Below are positions 7,381-14,619 of a stretch of 18,047 nt of DNA, one piece after another (the first letter of the stretch is position 1; the number at the start of each line of letters is the position of its first letter). The translations under genes and the position numbers were made by a program. The stretch is from Proteobacteria bacterium UBA6729 (lineage in GTDB: Bacteria; Pseudomonadota; Gammaproteobacteria; Porifericomitales; Porifericomitaceae): assembly GCA_002454015.1 (NCBI GenBank), contig DKIB01000110.1:14248-32294 (forward strand). Reading direction: 5' to 3'. Below the pieces are notes generated by a model. The model saw only the letters and a program-made list of their open reading frames with translations. It was not told the origin of the DNA and made no database searches.

Positions 7381-7950
7381 GACCCCTTGAACAGTTCCTC
7401 CAACCCGAGGGCAGCCCGCGGCGGGATGCGCCGGTCAGGATAAAACTCGCTCACCAGTTCCAGCGCTGCTGCAAGGTCTGTCAGGCCTGTCCGTTCACGC
7501 AGCTGTTCCAAATCTGCCATGTCCCGTCCTTGACCGTGGTCCGTAAAATCTGCCGGGCGCATGGATATCGCCTTCATGGCGAACAGGTATTCCGGGATTG
7601 GACTCAGCACCCGCAAGCCAGGACGGTCTGGAGCAGGATACACCCCCACCAGACCCTTGCTTGTTGCATCACGGGCACTCAAAAAACCCCTTGACCCCAT
7701 CATTCAGCCAGGTCTCAGGCCAATCTCGCTCCCGTGCTATCTCGGCGGCAACGCGACGCACCCAAGTTTTATCCTTCTCAAACACGGCATCCACATCCTG
7801 CGTAGTCCTGTCTATATTGAATACCAGGGGCAACGCCCCACCACCATACAGCGACAGCTCCACACGGCGGCCCTCGTGCCGGGCACGCTCGCCTGGCTCG
7901 GTGCAGACCGCCTGCAATGACTCGCGGTTATAAAGACCTGCTCCAGTCAT
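7377..7950 (-). pseudogene. DUF6036-type nucleotidyltransferase, frameshifted
   Basis: This family has a minimal nucleotidyltransferase fold and is found in toxin-antitoxin-like pairs. The first part runs from ATG 7950 and shows the GG motif at residues 36-38 (YGGGALPLVF), the acidic pair D52-V-D54 (RTTQDVDAVFE) and the family motif ETWLNDGVKGF. Right after it the frame is lost at a run of C4/A6 on the plus strand (7681-7690). The other frame then continues without gap through PGLRVLSPIPEYLFAMKAIS to YPDRRIPPRAALGLEELF and stops at 7377. Removing one base from the homopolymer restores about 190 residues. A sequencing error, slippage or real decay could explain it; the amber codon in the partner favours decay. 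Upstream in-frame codons to 8034 run into the tRNA and were not used. Confidence 0.72.
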
Positions 7951-7960
7951 GGCGGCAATG

Positions 7961-7989
7961 TTGACAAGCTGTTCGGCAAGGCAGATAAT
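7961..7989 (+). promoter_or_regulatory. Sigma-70 promoter of tRNA-Met
   Basis: A perfect -35 TTGACA (7961-7966) is followed after exactly 17 bases by GATAAT (7984-7989), one mismatch from consensus. The next bases, CCCGG, form a GC-rich discriminator of the kind found at stringently controlled stable-RNA promoters. Transcription would start about 4-6 bases before the mature tRNA at 8001. Confidence 0.82.
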
Positions 7990-8000
7990 CCCGGTTCCAT

Positions 8001-8078
8001 GGCTATGTAGCTCAGCAGGTTCAGAGCGCGGCACTCATAATGCCGAGGTCGGCGGTTCGAGCCCGCCCATAGCCACCA
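8001..8078 (+). tRNA. tRNA-Met (CAU), elongator type
   Basis: All arms fold without mismatch: acceptor GGCTATG with CATAGCC, D stem GCTC/GAGC, anticodon stem CGGCA/TGCCG with loop CTCATAA, and T stem GGCGG/CCGCC with loop TTCGAGC. The anticodon is CAT and the 3' CCA is encoded. The 5' half GGCTATGTAGCTCAG closely resembles the E. coli elongator tRNA-Met, and the acceptor has a normal G1-C72 pair, so it is not the initiator. A CAU anticodon could also be tRNA-Ile2 with lysidine, but the acceptor sequence favours Met. It stands alone on the plus strand and its CCA ends one base before the stop codon of the opposing HD-GYP gene; no terminator follows. Confidence 0.96.
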
Positions 8079-8079
8079 C

Positions 8080-9270
8080 TCAATCCGCCAGGCCCTTCCA
8101 GATGGCATTGAACTCGCGGTTGTGTGCACTGAACAGTTGCAACAGCTGCGGGTCAAAGTGACCTGCCGGATCGATGCGCTCATCGCCTCTGGTCAGGATC
8201 TGCACCGCCTTGCGGTGGCTGAAGGCGGGTTTGTAGGGGCGCTCCGAGCGCAGCGCATCATAGACATCAGCGAGGGATACGATGCGTGCCGACAGGGGGA
8301 TGGCCTCGTCCTTCAGGCCATTGGGGTAGCCGGTGCCATCCCATTTCTCATGGTGGTTGAGGGCCACCTCCGCAGCCATCTCCAGACGTGGGGTGCCGGT
8401 CAGTATCTGATAGCCGTAGGTGGTGTGCTGATCCATCTCGGCACGTTCGGCAGGGTCCAGCCTGCCACGTTTTTTCAGGACCGATGCATCAATGCTCATC
8501 TTGCCCACATCGTGCAACTGGGCGCTGTAGCGCAATATATTGCACCATGCCACAGACCTGCCTGTCAGTCTCCCCAGATGATGACTGTATTCCCCGACCC
8601 TGTAGACATGGTTGCCGGTTTCTTCGTCGTGGATCTCGGCGGCGCGGGACAGCAGGGACAGGGACAGTTGGAAGGCCTGCTCGGTCTGTGTTTGCAGGGT
8701 GGCAATGCGTTGGTTCTTTTTGCGCAGCTGCTCCAGCATATCGTTGCGCTCGATCAATCTGGATATCACTGGCGAGATGGCTACCACCAATTGACGGATG
8801 CTGGTATCAAAGGGCACCGGGGTGCGGGTGCCCCGACGCCGGGCATTGATCAGCTGCACCACACCGATCACCCGATCCGTATAACTCTTCAGCGGAAAAC
8901 AAAACATGGAGCGGGTTTTGTAGTCCGGATGTTCATTGTCGGGATTAAAACTGTACGCCCGGCCAGACGATATTTTATAGACATCACTCAGCATCACCGT
9001 CTTGCCGCTGTGGGCCACATAGCCGGCGATGGTGCCGGGGCCTACAGGCACTATAAAGTTGGCGAGTTTCACCCTGACGACATCATTCTGTATGTGCATG
9101 GGTTCCAGCCAGGCCCGGGCACCACGCTTGCGCAGCGTGAATATCGTACCGGCCTCGGCGTGGCTCAGCATGCGACTCTTCTGCAGAATGCGATCCAGCA
9201 GTCGCGACATGGACAGCCGTGGCGACGCCCCCTCCACGAAGCGCAGAAAATCCAGGGCAGGATTGGTCAT
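8080..9270 (-). CDS. GAF – HD-GYP protein, probable cyclic-di-GMP phosphodiesterase
   Basis: A 396-residue soluble signalling protein. A GAF domain (about residues 17-165) with FCFPLKSYTDRVIGVVQLIN would sense a small ligand. A linking coiled coil follows (about 170-200, ERNDMLEQLRKKNQRIATLQ). The HD-GYP domain (about 200-390) has every landmark: AAEIHDEETGNHVYRV, the metal motif LHDVGK, the paired histidines and GYP loop HHEKWDGTGYPNG, and ARIVSLADVYDAL. HD-GYP proteins hydrolyse c-di-GMP to GMP using two or three metals. There is no receiver, GGDEF or membrane domain. The ATG at 9270 overlaps the cysS stop by four bases (ATGA), so it is translationally coupled to cysS; a GTG at 9288 is the less likely alternative. 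Its stop is one base from the convergent tRNA-Met. Confidence 0.92.
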   Translation of the reverse strand: MTNPALDFLRFVEGASPRLSMSRLLDRILQKSRMLSHAEAGTIFTLRKRGARAWLEPMHIQNDVVRVKLANFIVPVGPGTIAGYVAHSGKTVMLSDVYKISSGRAYSFNPDNEHPDYKTRSMFCFPLKSYTDRVIGVVQLINARRRGTRTPVPFDTSIRQLVVAISPVISRLIERNDMLEQLRKKNQRIATLQTQTEQAFQLSLSLLSRAAEIHDEETGNHVYRVGEYSHHLGRLTGRSVAWCNILRYSAQLHDVGKMSIDASVLKKRGRLDPAERAEMDQHTTYGYQILTGTPRLEMAAEVALNHHEKWDGTGYPNGLKDEAIPLSARIVSLADVYDALRSERPYKPAFSHRKAVQILTRGDERIDPAGHFDPQLLQLFSAHNREFNAIWKGLAD

Positions 9271-10631
9271 CCGCTGTGCCGGCTCCACTGGGAGCTGCCA
9301 TCCGGCAGATCCTGTACGGCGATACCCAAGTCTGCCAGACAGTCCCGCAGCTGATCCGCTGCAGCAAAGTCCCGGGCTCTGCGGGCCGCGTCTCGGTCCG
9401 CCACCAGCTGCTGTACCTGCTCCGGATCTGCGGTGGATGGCATGGCAGCGCGCTGTTCTGCATCCTGTTGCAGCAGGCCCAGCAAGACCCCGCCCTGCCG
9501 TAATGTCCCTGCCAGATGCCGCTGCTTTGCTGCATCCGTGCTGCGCTTCAGACGTCTGGCCAGCTCGTGCAGACGGGTCAACGCCAGCGGCGTATTCAAA
9601 TCATCCGCCAGTGCCTCCAGCACCGCCACAGGCTGCTCTGCCGCAACCGGCGGATGCCCGCGCAGGGCACCGTAGAGCCGATCCAGATTGCGCCGCGCCG
9701 TCAGCAGGGTGTCATCATTCCAATCCAGCGGGCTGCGATAGTGTGTGGCCATGAAGGCATACCGCAGGGTCTCGCCATCGTGGCACTGCAGCTCATCACG
9801 CAGCAGGCGCATGTTGCCCGTTGACTTGGACATCTTCTCATTGTGTTGCCGCAACAGACCATTGTGCAACCAGTAATTGCAAAGGGGCCTGCCGCCATGG
9901 GCACAGACACTCTGCGCGATCTCATTCTCATGGTGCGGGAAGACCAGGTCCTGCCCCCCTCCATGAATGTCCAGGGTCTCGCCCAGATGGAGCATGGCCA
10001 GGGCGGAGCATTCTATATGCCAGCCCGGGCGTCCCCGACCCCAAGGGCTGTCCCAGCCCGGCTGCTCCGCAGTGGATGGCTTCCAGAGTACGAAGTCTGC
10101 CGGGTTCCGTTTGAACGGAGCCACCTCCACCCGGGCGCCAGCGCGCTGATCCGCATGCCTGCGGCTGGACAGTCGCCCATACTCCGGGAAACTGTCCACG
10201 CTGAACAGCACATGTGCTGCTGCCACGTAGGCGTGCTCGCTGGCCACCAGCCGCTGCACCATGGCAATGATCTCTTCCATGTGTGCGGTGACACGAGGCT
10301 CATGGGTAGGGGGGGCAACCCCCAGGGCCCGCATATCTGCATGGTAGCTGTCGATATAGCGACGGGTGATCACGTCTATGTCCAGTTGCGCACGCTCAGC
10401 CGCAGCGTTGATCTTGTCATCCACATCGGTAATGTTGCGCACATAGGTCACCTGCGGATAAAAATGACACAGCAGGCGATACAGCACGTCAAACACCACC
10501 GCTGGACGGGCGTTACCTACATGTGGCCAGCTGTATACCGTAGGGCCGCACACATACATGGTAACCCGCTCAGGATGCTGTGGCCGGAAGATCTGCTTGC
10601 GGTGACCCAGAGTGTTGAACAGTTTAATCAC
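9267..10631 (-). CDS. cysS: Cysteinyl-tRNA synthetase
   Basis: Class I aminoacyl-tRNA synthetase that charges tRNA-Cys, 454 residues against about 461 in E. coli. The HIGH-type motif is HVGN at 37-40 (WPHVGNARP) and the KMSKS loop is EKMSKSTGN (265-273). The four zinc ligands that recognise the cysteine thiol line up: C28, C208 (WHIECSA), H233 and E237 (FPHHENEIAQS). A C-terminal helical and anticodon-binding part follows, ending in AARRARDFAAADQLRDCLAD, typical of the family. The start is GTG at 10631, reading IKLFNTL next. It lies 22 bases after tupC, and its own extended -10 box sits only six bases before the GTG. It overlaps the HD-GYP gene by four bases. Confidence 0.97.
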   Translation of the reverse strand: MIKLFNTLGHRKQIFRPQHPERVTMYVCGPTVYSWPHVGNARPAVVFDVLYRLLCHFYPQVTYVRNITDVDDKINAAAERAQLDIDVITRRYIDSYHADMRALGVAPPTHEPRVTAHMEEIIAMVQRLVASEHAYVAAAHVLFSVDSFPEYGRLSSRRHADQRAGARVEVAPFKRNPADFVLWKPSTAEQPGWDSPWGRGRPGWHIECSALAMLHLGETLDIHGGGQDLVFPHHENEIAQSVCAHGGRPLCNYWLHNGLLRQHNEKMSKSTGNMRLLRDELQCHDGETLRYAFMATHYRSPLDWNDDTLLTARRNLDRLYGALRGHPPVAAEQPVAVLEALADDLNTPLALTRLHELARRLKRSTDAAKQRHLAGTLRQGGVLLGLLQQDAEQRAAMPSTADPEQVQQLVADRDAARRARDFAAADQLRDCLADLGIAVQDLPDGSSQWSRHSG

Positions 10632-10637
10632 GCCGTC

Positions 10638-10646
10638 AGTATAACA
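10638..10646 (-). promoter_or_regulatory. Extended -10 box immediately before cysS
   Basis: On the minus strand TGTTATACT (10646-10638) matches an extended -10, TGn plus TATACT, with one mismatch in the hexamer. No -35 is recognisable 17 bases upstream, as allowed for extended -10 promoters. Only six bases separate it from the cysS GTG, so transcription would begin at or next to the start codon. Confidence 0.4.
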
Positions 10647-10653
10647 GGTCGGC

Positions 10654-11664
10654 TCAGATTATCTGCACAGCAGCCGCCTTGAAGCCGACCCATACCACAA
10701 CGCCGAGGTCCAGACGCAGGGTCCCTGCGGCAGCAGCGGTGATGAGTGCGCGTATCGTCTCACCATGGCAATGCACGGCAACCATTACGCCTCCCCCCTC
10801 AGGCGTTATACTGACCACCCGACCCTGGAAGGTATTGTTCATGCTGGTATGTGGGCACTCGGCGGACAGCACCACCCCTTCGGGCCGTATACAGGCATGT
10901 TCGCCCGGCGGTCCGCCCGGCAGGATATGCAGCTGCAGGCGACCGGTATCAAAGCTGCCCCGGACGGTATCCACCGTACCCTTGTACAGGTTCAGTGCAC
11001 GGGCCGGTGCTACTCGCCCCCCGGCCAACTGCAGCACCCGATCTGCCCACAGATGGGCCTGCAACGGCTCGTGACTGCTGAACACCAGCAGACGCTGCTC
11101 CAGACGACAAACCTTGTGCAGCAGGACCTCCAAATCGCGGCGCGACCCCGCATCCAGGGCACTGAAGGGCTCATCCAGCAGCAGCACCCGGGGCTCCAGC
11201 ACCAGCAGGCGCACAATAGCCAGTTTCTGGCGCTCCCCGCCGGACAGCTGCACGAGCGACCGATGCACCAGAAACTCCAGCTCCAGTTGTTGCAGCAATT
11301 GGCAGGCCCGGGCATGGGCTCCGGTCCTGCTGATACCACGAAAACGCAGGCCCATGGTGATATTGTCCAGTGGGCTGCGCTGGAACAGGTAGGGGTCCTG
11401 TGGCAACAGCCCGAGCTGGCGGCGTTGCTGGCCCCCCGGGGAAACCGTGTCGGTAATTGCCTCACCAAAGCAGTGCAGCTGGCCCGCTGTCGGTGCCAGC
11501 TCCAGGGCCAGCAGCTTCAGCAGGGTGCTCTTGCCGACACCGTTTACGCCGGACAGGGCCACTATGCTGCCCAGCTCCAGATCCAGGTCCACGGCCTGCA
11601 ACACGGCGGGGGCGTGGCCATACCCGACCGTCACGCCACGCAGACTGTACGCCACGCTGCTCAT
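10654..11664 (-). CDS. tupC: Tungstate ABC transporter ATP-binding protein with C-terminal Mop domain
   Basis: ATPase of the oxyanion importer, 336 residues. The nucleotide-binding domain has Walker A GVNGVGKST (39-47), Q-loop LLPQDPYLF (85-93), signature LSGGERQ (139-145), Walker B VLLLDEP (159-165), D-loop SALD, and the switch histidine in FSSHEP. The C-terminal 70 residues, starting SMNNTFQGRVVSI and ending LGVVVWVGFKAAAV, form a molbindin-like Mop/TOBE domain that binds molybdate or tungstate and probably gates transport. The ATG at 11664 overlaps the tupB stop by four bases (ATGA). I call it Tup because of the linked TupA-type binding protein; the ATPase alone could equally be ModC-like. 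cysS follows 22 bases later. Confidence 0.88.
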   Translation of the reverse strand: MSSVAYSLRGVTVGYGHAPAVLQAVDLDLELGSIVALSGVNGVGKSTLLKLLALELAPTAGQLHCFGEAITDTVSPGGQQRRQLGLLPQDPYLFQRSPLDNITMGLRFRGISRTGAHARACQLLQQLELEFLVHRSLVQLSGGERQKLAIVRLLVLEPRVLLLDEPFSALDAGSRRDLEVLLHKVCRLEQRLLVFSSHEPLQAHLWADRVLQLAGGRVAPARALNLYKGTVDTVRGSFDTGRLQLHILPGGPPGEHACIRPEGVVLSAECPHTSMNNTFQGRVVSITPEGGGVMVAVHCHGETIRALITAAAAGTLRLDLGVVVWVGFKAAAVQII

Positions 11665-12362
11665 TGCTGCGCGCCCTGCTGACCCTGCAGGCCATGCAAC
11701 AACGCCACCACCAGCAGGGCGGTCAGCAACAGCAGGATCCCCAGGGCCAGCGCAAATTCAAACTCGCCACGGTTGGTTTGCAGGGCGATAGCCGAGGTCA
11801 TGGTACGGGTATGCCCCTGTATATTCCCCCCCAGGATCATGGAGATGCCAACCTCGCTGATGGCACGACCGAAGGCCGTGATCAATGCCGCCAGCAAGCC
11901 AAACCGGGTCTCCAGCAACAATACCAGCCAGGCCTGTGAGCGCGAGGCCCCCAGCGTCCGGCAGGTCTGCAATACCCGACTGTCTGCCGTGGTGATGGCG
12001 GTGATGCAGAGGTTCCAGCACAACGGCAGAATGAGCATGAACTGCCCGAGCATGATCGCCACCGGGGTATACAGCAGACCCAATCCACCCAGCGGGCCAT
12101 GGCGGGCCAGCAGCCCGTACAGGAACAGGCCGATCACTACCGTGGGCACCGCCATGCACAGGTTCAGAGCCGCACGCAACAGGGCTCGACCCGGAAACCG
12201 GCCCAGCGCCACCAGCAAACCGAGGGGAACACTGCACAGGGCTGCCAGACCCAGGGCACCCAGCGAGATGAGCAGGGACCTGCCTGCCACACGGTAGGTA
12301 TCCGCATCCAGGCTGAGTATCAATGCCACTGCTGTCCCCAGGGATTCCAGCAGACCTGTCAC
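11661..12362 (-). CDS. tupB: Tungstate ABC transporter permease
   Basis: Inner-membrane permease of 233 residues with about five helices, for example SLLISLGALGLAALCSVPLG (28-47) and FALALGILLLLTALLVVALL near the C-terminus. The cytoplasmic loop that docks on the ATPase is clear: TLGASRSQAWLVLLLE, followed by AFGRAISEVGISMILGGNIQ and TMTSAIALQT, all typical of TupB. It begins with GTG at 12362, six bases after tupA, with no strong ribosome site, so translational coupling to tupA is likely. It ends in an ATGA overlap with tupC. Substrate specificity is inferred from the binding protein. Confidence 0.9.
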   Translation of the reverse strand: MTGLLESLGTAVALILSLDADTYRVAGRSLLISLGALGLAALCSVPLGLLVALGRFPGRALLRAALNLCMAVPTVVIGLFLYGLLARHGPLGGLGLLYTPVAIMLGQFMLILPLCWNLCITAITTADSRVLQTCRTLGASRSQAWLVLLLETRFGLLAALITAFGRAISEVGISMILGGNIQGHTRTMTSAIALQTNRGEFEFALALGILLLLTALLVVALLHGLQGQQGAQQ

Positions 12363-12368
12363 CGGGGC

Positions 12369-13199
12369 TCAGTCCATATCGGCGGGCTGCACAGGGTAAA
12401 ACAGGTGCTGCCCGCGTACCCGGAAGCCATCGATCAATCGCTGCCCCTCCGAACCGATAATAAATTCCACAAAGGCCCGGGCTCCGGCAAAATTGACATG
12501 GGGGTGCCGGACCGGATTCACCGTGATCACGTGATAGATATTGTGCAAAAGACGGGAACCCTGCGAGCGCATCTGCAGCTGCAACGTGTCCTGCAGGGCC
12601 AGCCAGGTGCCCCGATCACTGAGGATCCAGGCCTGCTTCTCATCGGCGATACGTAACGCAGCCGCCATACCCTGCCCGACCGACAGATAGCCGCTGCCGG
12701 GCTCCACCCCGGCCTGTTGCCACAGGGCAAGCTCCTTGGCATGGGTGCCGGAATGGTCTCCTCTGGAGACGAATCCGGCATCGGTGGGGGCCAGTTCCCG
12801 CAACAACTCCAGAATAGCCGGGCGCTCCGGCCCCGGCGGTCCCAGCAACACGAAGTCATTGTGCATGACCCTCGTGCGCCGCTCCCCCCAGCCTGCCGCC
12901 ATGAAGGCCTGCTCCGCTGCGGGGGAATGCACCATCAACATATCCACCTCCCCATCCCTGCCGAGCCGCAGCGCCTTGCCGGAACCGGTAACCACCACCC
13001 GCAGACTGTACCCGGCTGTCGCCTCAAAGGCCGGCCTCAGCACGGCGAGCAGCCCACTGTCATCCGTGCTGGTGGTGACAGCCAGCCGCAGGGGCTCACC
13101 AGGGGCGGCAGCACCGGCCCCTGGTGCTGTCAGGGCAGGCACGAGCAGAGCCAGCAGGCAGATTGAGCGTGCCCTGCTGTATTGCATCTGGACAAACAT
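12369..13199 (-). CDS. tupA: Tungstate-binding periplasmic protein
   Basis: Extracytoplasmic binding protein of 276 residues. A basic start (QYSRARS) and hydrophobic core ICLLALLVPAL form a signal peptide, probably cut near AGAAA–PGEP. Family motifs for oxyanion contacts are present: TTSTDDSGLL at the mature N-terminus, MVHSPAAE, FVSRGDHSGTH, and LSVGQGMAAAL. These fit TupA (tungstate, very high affinity) better than ModA, although vanadate-type relatives cannot be excluded. I chose ATG 13199; ATG 13187 is possible and would shorten the n-region by four residues. Longer in-frame extension to 13280 would cross the miaB start and was rejected. The predicted -10 box is only nine bases before the ATG. 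It is first gene of tupABC. Confidence 0.9.
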   Translation of the reverse strand: MFVQMQYSRARSICLLALLVPALTAPGAGAAAPGEPLRLAVTTSTDDSGLLAVLRPAFEATAGYSLRVVVTGSGKALRLGRDGEVDMLMVHSPAAEQAFMAAGWGERRTRVMHNDFVLLGPPGPERPAILELLRELAPTDAGFVSRGDHSGTHAKELALWQQAGVEPGSGYLSVGQGMAAALRIADEKQAWILSDRGTWLALQDTLQLQMRSQGSRLLHNIYHVITVNPVRHPHVNFAGARAFVEFIIGSEGQRLIDGFRVRGQHLFYPVQPADMD

Positions 13200-13216
13200 C
13201 GCCGTTTCAGTATAGC
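13189..13216 (+). promoter_or_regulatory. Possible miaB promoter, face to face with the tup promoter
   Basis: TGGACA (13189-13194) and TATAGC (13211-13216) are 16 bases apart on the plus strand. The -35 is good and the -10 moderate. The -10 region coincides with the minus-strand tup -10, so the two promoters would compete for polymerase. The miaB leader would be about 47 bases. Confidence 0.35.
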
Positions 13217-13238
13217 TTAGGGGTGCGGTCCGTGTAAA
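13209..13238 (-). promoter_or_regulatory. Promoter of the tup operon
   Basis: On the minus strand TTTACA (13238-13233) and TATACT (13214-13209) each match sigma-70 boxes at five of six positions with an 18-base spacer. The start point would be near 13202, two or three bases before the tupA ATG. The -35 overlaps the first copy of the direct repeat, which would allow repression. Confidence 0.55.
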
Positions 13239-13266
13239 GCCGCTGGCGGTGCACACGGTCCGTGTA
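13226..13266. repeat. 11-bp direct repeat CGGTCCGTGTA, 30 bp apart
   Basis: CGGTCCGTGTA is at 13226-13236 and again at 13256-13266, about three helical turns apart. Each copy is also preceded by GGTGC. The first copy covers part of the tup -35 box; the second is half of the palindrome at 13249-13269. Confidence 0.7.
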
Positions 13267-13269
13267 CAC
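13249..13269. promoter_or_regulatory. 21-bp near-perfect palindrome abutting the miaB start codon (candidate operator or hairpin)
   Basis: The arms GTGCACACGG and CCGTGTACAC flank a central T and pair at nine of ten positions (only C13252/A13266 fails). The last base touches the miaB ATG. It could be a dimer-binding operator, or in mRNA a hairpin next to the start codon. Confidence 0.55.
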
Positions 13270-14619
13270 ATGGAAAACAAACTCTATATCAAATCCTACG
13301 GTTGCCAGATGAACGCCTATGATGCCGCGAGAATGGCGGATGTGTTGCGTGAATCACATGGCATGGCGCTGACTGCCGACGCCGAAGCGGCCGATGTGGT
13401 GCTGCTGAATACCTGCTCTGTCCGTGCCAAGGCGGAGCAGAAGGTCTACTCTGCCCTGGGACGGTGGCGCGGCTGGAAACAGCGGCGCAGCGGGCGGATC
13501 ATCGGGGTGGGCGGCTGTGTAGCCAGTCAGGAGGGGGAGGCCATACTGCGGCGAGCCCCCTGGGTGGATATCGTCTTCGGCCCACAGACCCTGCATCGAT
13601 TGCCCACCCTGCTGGACCACGCCCGCACGGTCGGCCGAACGGTGGATATACGCTTCCCCGCCATGGAAAAGTTTGATGCCCTGCCGGAACCCGGCGCAAC
13701 CGGCCCCACCGCCTTCGTATCCATCATGGAGGGCTGCAGCAAATACTGCAGTTTTTGCGTAGTGCCCTATACCCGGGGGGAGGAACGCAGCCGACCACTG
13801 GACGGGGTGCTGGCCGAGATATTGACACTGGCCCGTCAGGGGGTTCGCGAAGTGACCCTGCTGGGCCAGAATGTAAATGCCTGGCTGGGTGCCACACACG
13901 ACGGCCAGTACGCTGATCTGGCAACGTTGATCGAATACATCGCCGCAGTCCCCGGCATTGACCGCATCCGTTACACCACCTCACACCCGATAAATTTCAG
14001 TGACCGACTTATACAGACATACGCTCGCATACCCGAACTGGCCAACCATCTGCACCTGCCGGTGCAAAGTGGTGCGGACCGCATCCTCAGTCTGATGAAA
14101 CGTGGCTATACGGTGGCCGAGTATAAATCCCGCATCCACCGATTGCGTCGCCTGCGCCCTGACATTGCCCTGAGCACAGATTTTATCGTCGGGTTTCCGG
14201 GGGAGACGGATGCTGATTTTCAGGCCACCCTGCGACTGGCGGAGGCACTGGACTTTGACCAGTTCTTCTGCTTCATGTACAGTCCCCGACCGGGCACCCC
14301 GGCGGCAACCCTGCCGGGGCAGCTGCCGGAATGGGTTAAAAAACAGCGCCTGCACGCCCTGCAGGAGGGTCTGGAGAAGCCTGCCCGGGCACATGCCCGG
14401 GCCATGGTGGGCAGCCTGCAGACGGTGCTTGTAGAAGGCCCTGCAGTACGTGATCCGGAACAGGAACTGTGTGGGCGCACCTCCGGCAATCGCATGGTCA
14501 ATTTCCCCGGAGCCCGCTCCTGGATCGGCGCATTCGTCAGCGTACGCATCACCACAGTCATGCGCAACTGTCTACGCGGTCAAGCGGTTGCTCCACAACA
14601 GCTGGCAGTCGCATCTTGA
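13270..14619 (+). CDS. miaB: tRNA-2-methylthio-N6-dimethylallyladenosine synthase
   Basis: Radical-SAM methylthiotransferase that adds the 2-methylthio group to i6A37 of tRNAs, 449 residues. Two Fe-S clusters are visible in the ligands: the auxiliary cluster C12 (SYGCQMN), C49 (NTCSVR) and C83 (GGCVASQ), and the radical-SAM triad C156-x3-C160-x2-C163 (CSKYCSFC). Further family marks are [22 protein letters not shown] and [11 protein letters not shown]. The C-terminal TRAM domain runs from about 380 to the end, containing [15 protein letters not shown] chose ATG 13270, which gives the usual [15 protein letters not shown] start; a GTG at 13249 is possible. No ribosome site is seen, and a palindrome directly precedes the ATG. 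It is the first gene of the plus-strand block and ends in a TTGA overlap with the next gene. Confidence 0.97.
   Translation: MENKLYIKSYGCQMNAYDAARMADVLRESHGMALTADAEAADVVLLNTCSVRAKAEQKVYSALGRWRGWKQRRSGRIIGVGGCVASQEGEAILRRAPWVDIVFGPQTLHRLPTLLDHARTVGRTVDIRFPAMEKFDALPEPGATGPTAFVSIMEGCSKYCSFCVVPYTRGEERSRPLDGVLAEILTLARQGVREVTLLGQNVNAWLGATHDGQYADLATLIEYIAAVPGIDRIRYTTSHPINFSDRLIQTYARIPELANHLHLPVQSGADRILSLMKRGYTVAEYKSRIHRLRRLRPDIALSTDFIVGFPGETDADFQATLRLAEALDFDQFFCFMYSPRPGTPAATLPGQLPEWVKKQRLHALQEGLEKPARAHARAMVGSLQTVLVEGPAVRDPEQELCGRTSGNRMVNFPGARSWIGAFVSVRITTVMRNCLRGQAVAPQQLAVAS

Noticed and set aside
7681..7690. Programmed -1 frameshift site in the nucleotidyltransferase
   Set aside because: The needed shift is +1 (or loss of one base), so a standard -1 slippery heptamer does not explain it.
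8001..8078. tRNA-Met as an integration site for a genomic island
   Set aside because: The damaged cassette lies on the 5' side of the tRNA, no integrase is present, and I see no repeat of the tRNA 3' end elsewhere in the window.
8122..9354. A 410-codon plus-strand frame opposite the HD-GYP gene
   Set aside because: The minus strand holds a complete GAF/HD-GYP protein here; the plus-strand frame resembles no family and runs into cysS.
10765..11682. A 305-codon plus-strand frame opposite tupC
   Set aside because: tupC has all ABC ATPase motifs; the opposing frame is Gln/His-rich shadow sequence.
14469..14615. Upstream ATG start for ybeZ
   Set aside because: It would overlap miaB by 150 bases and add an Arg/His/Ser-rich N-terminus that PhoH proteins lack.
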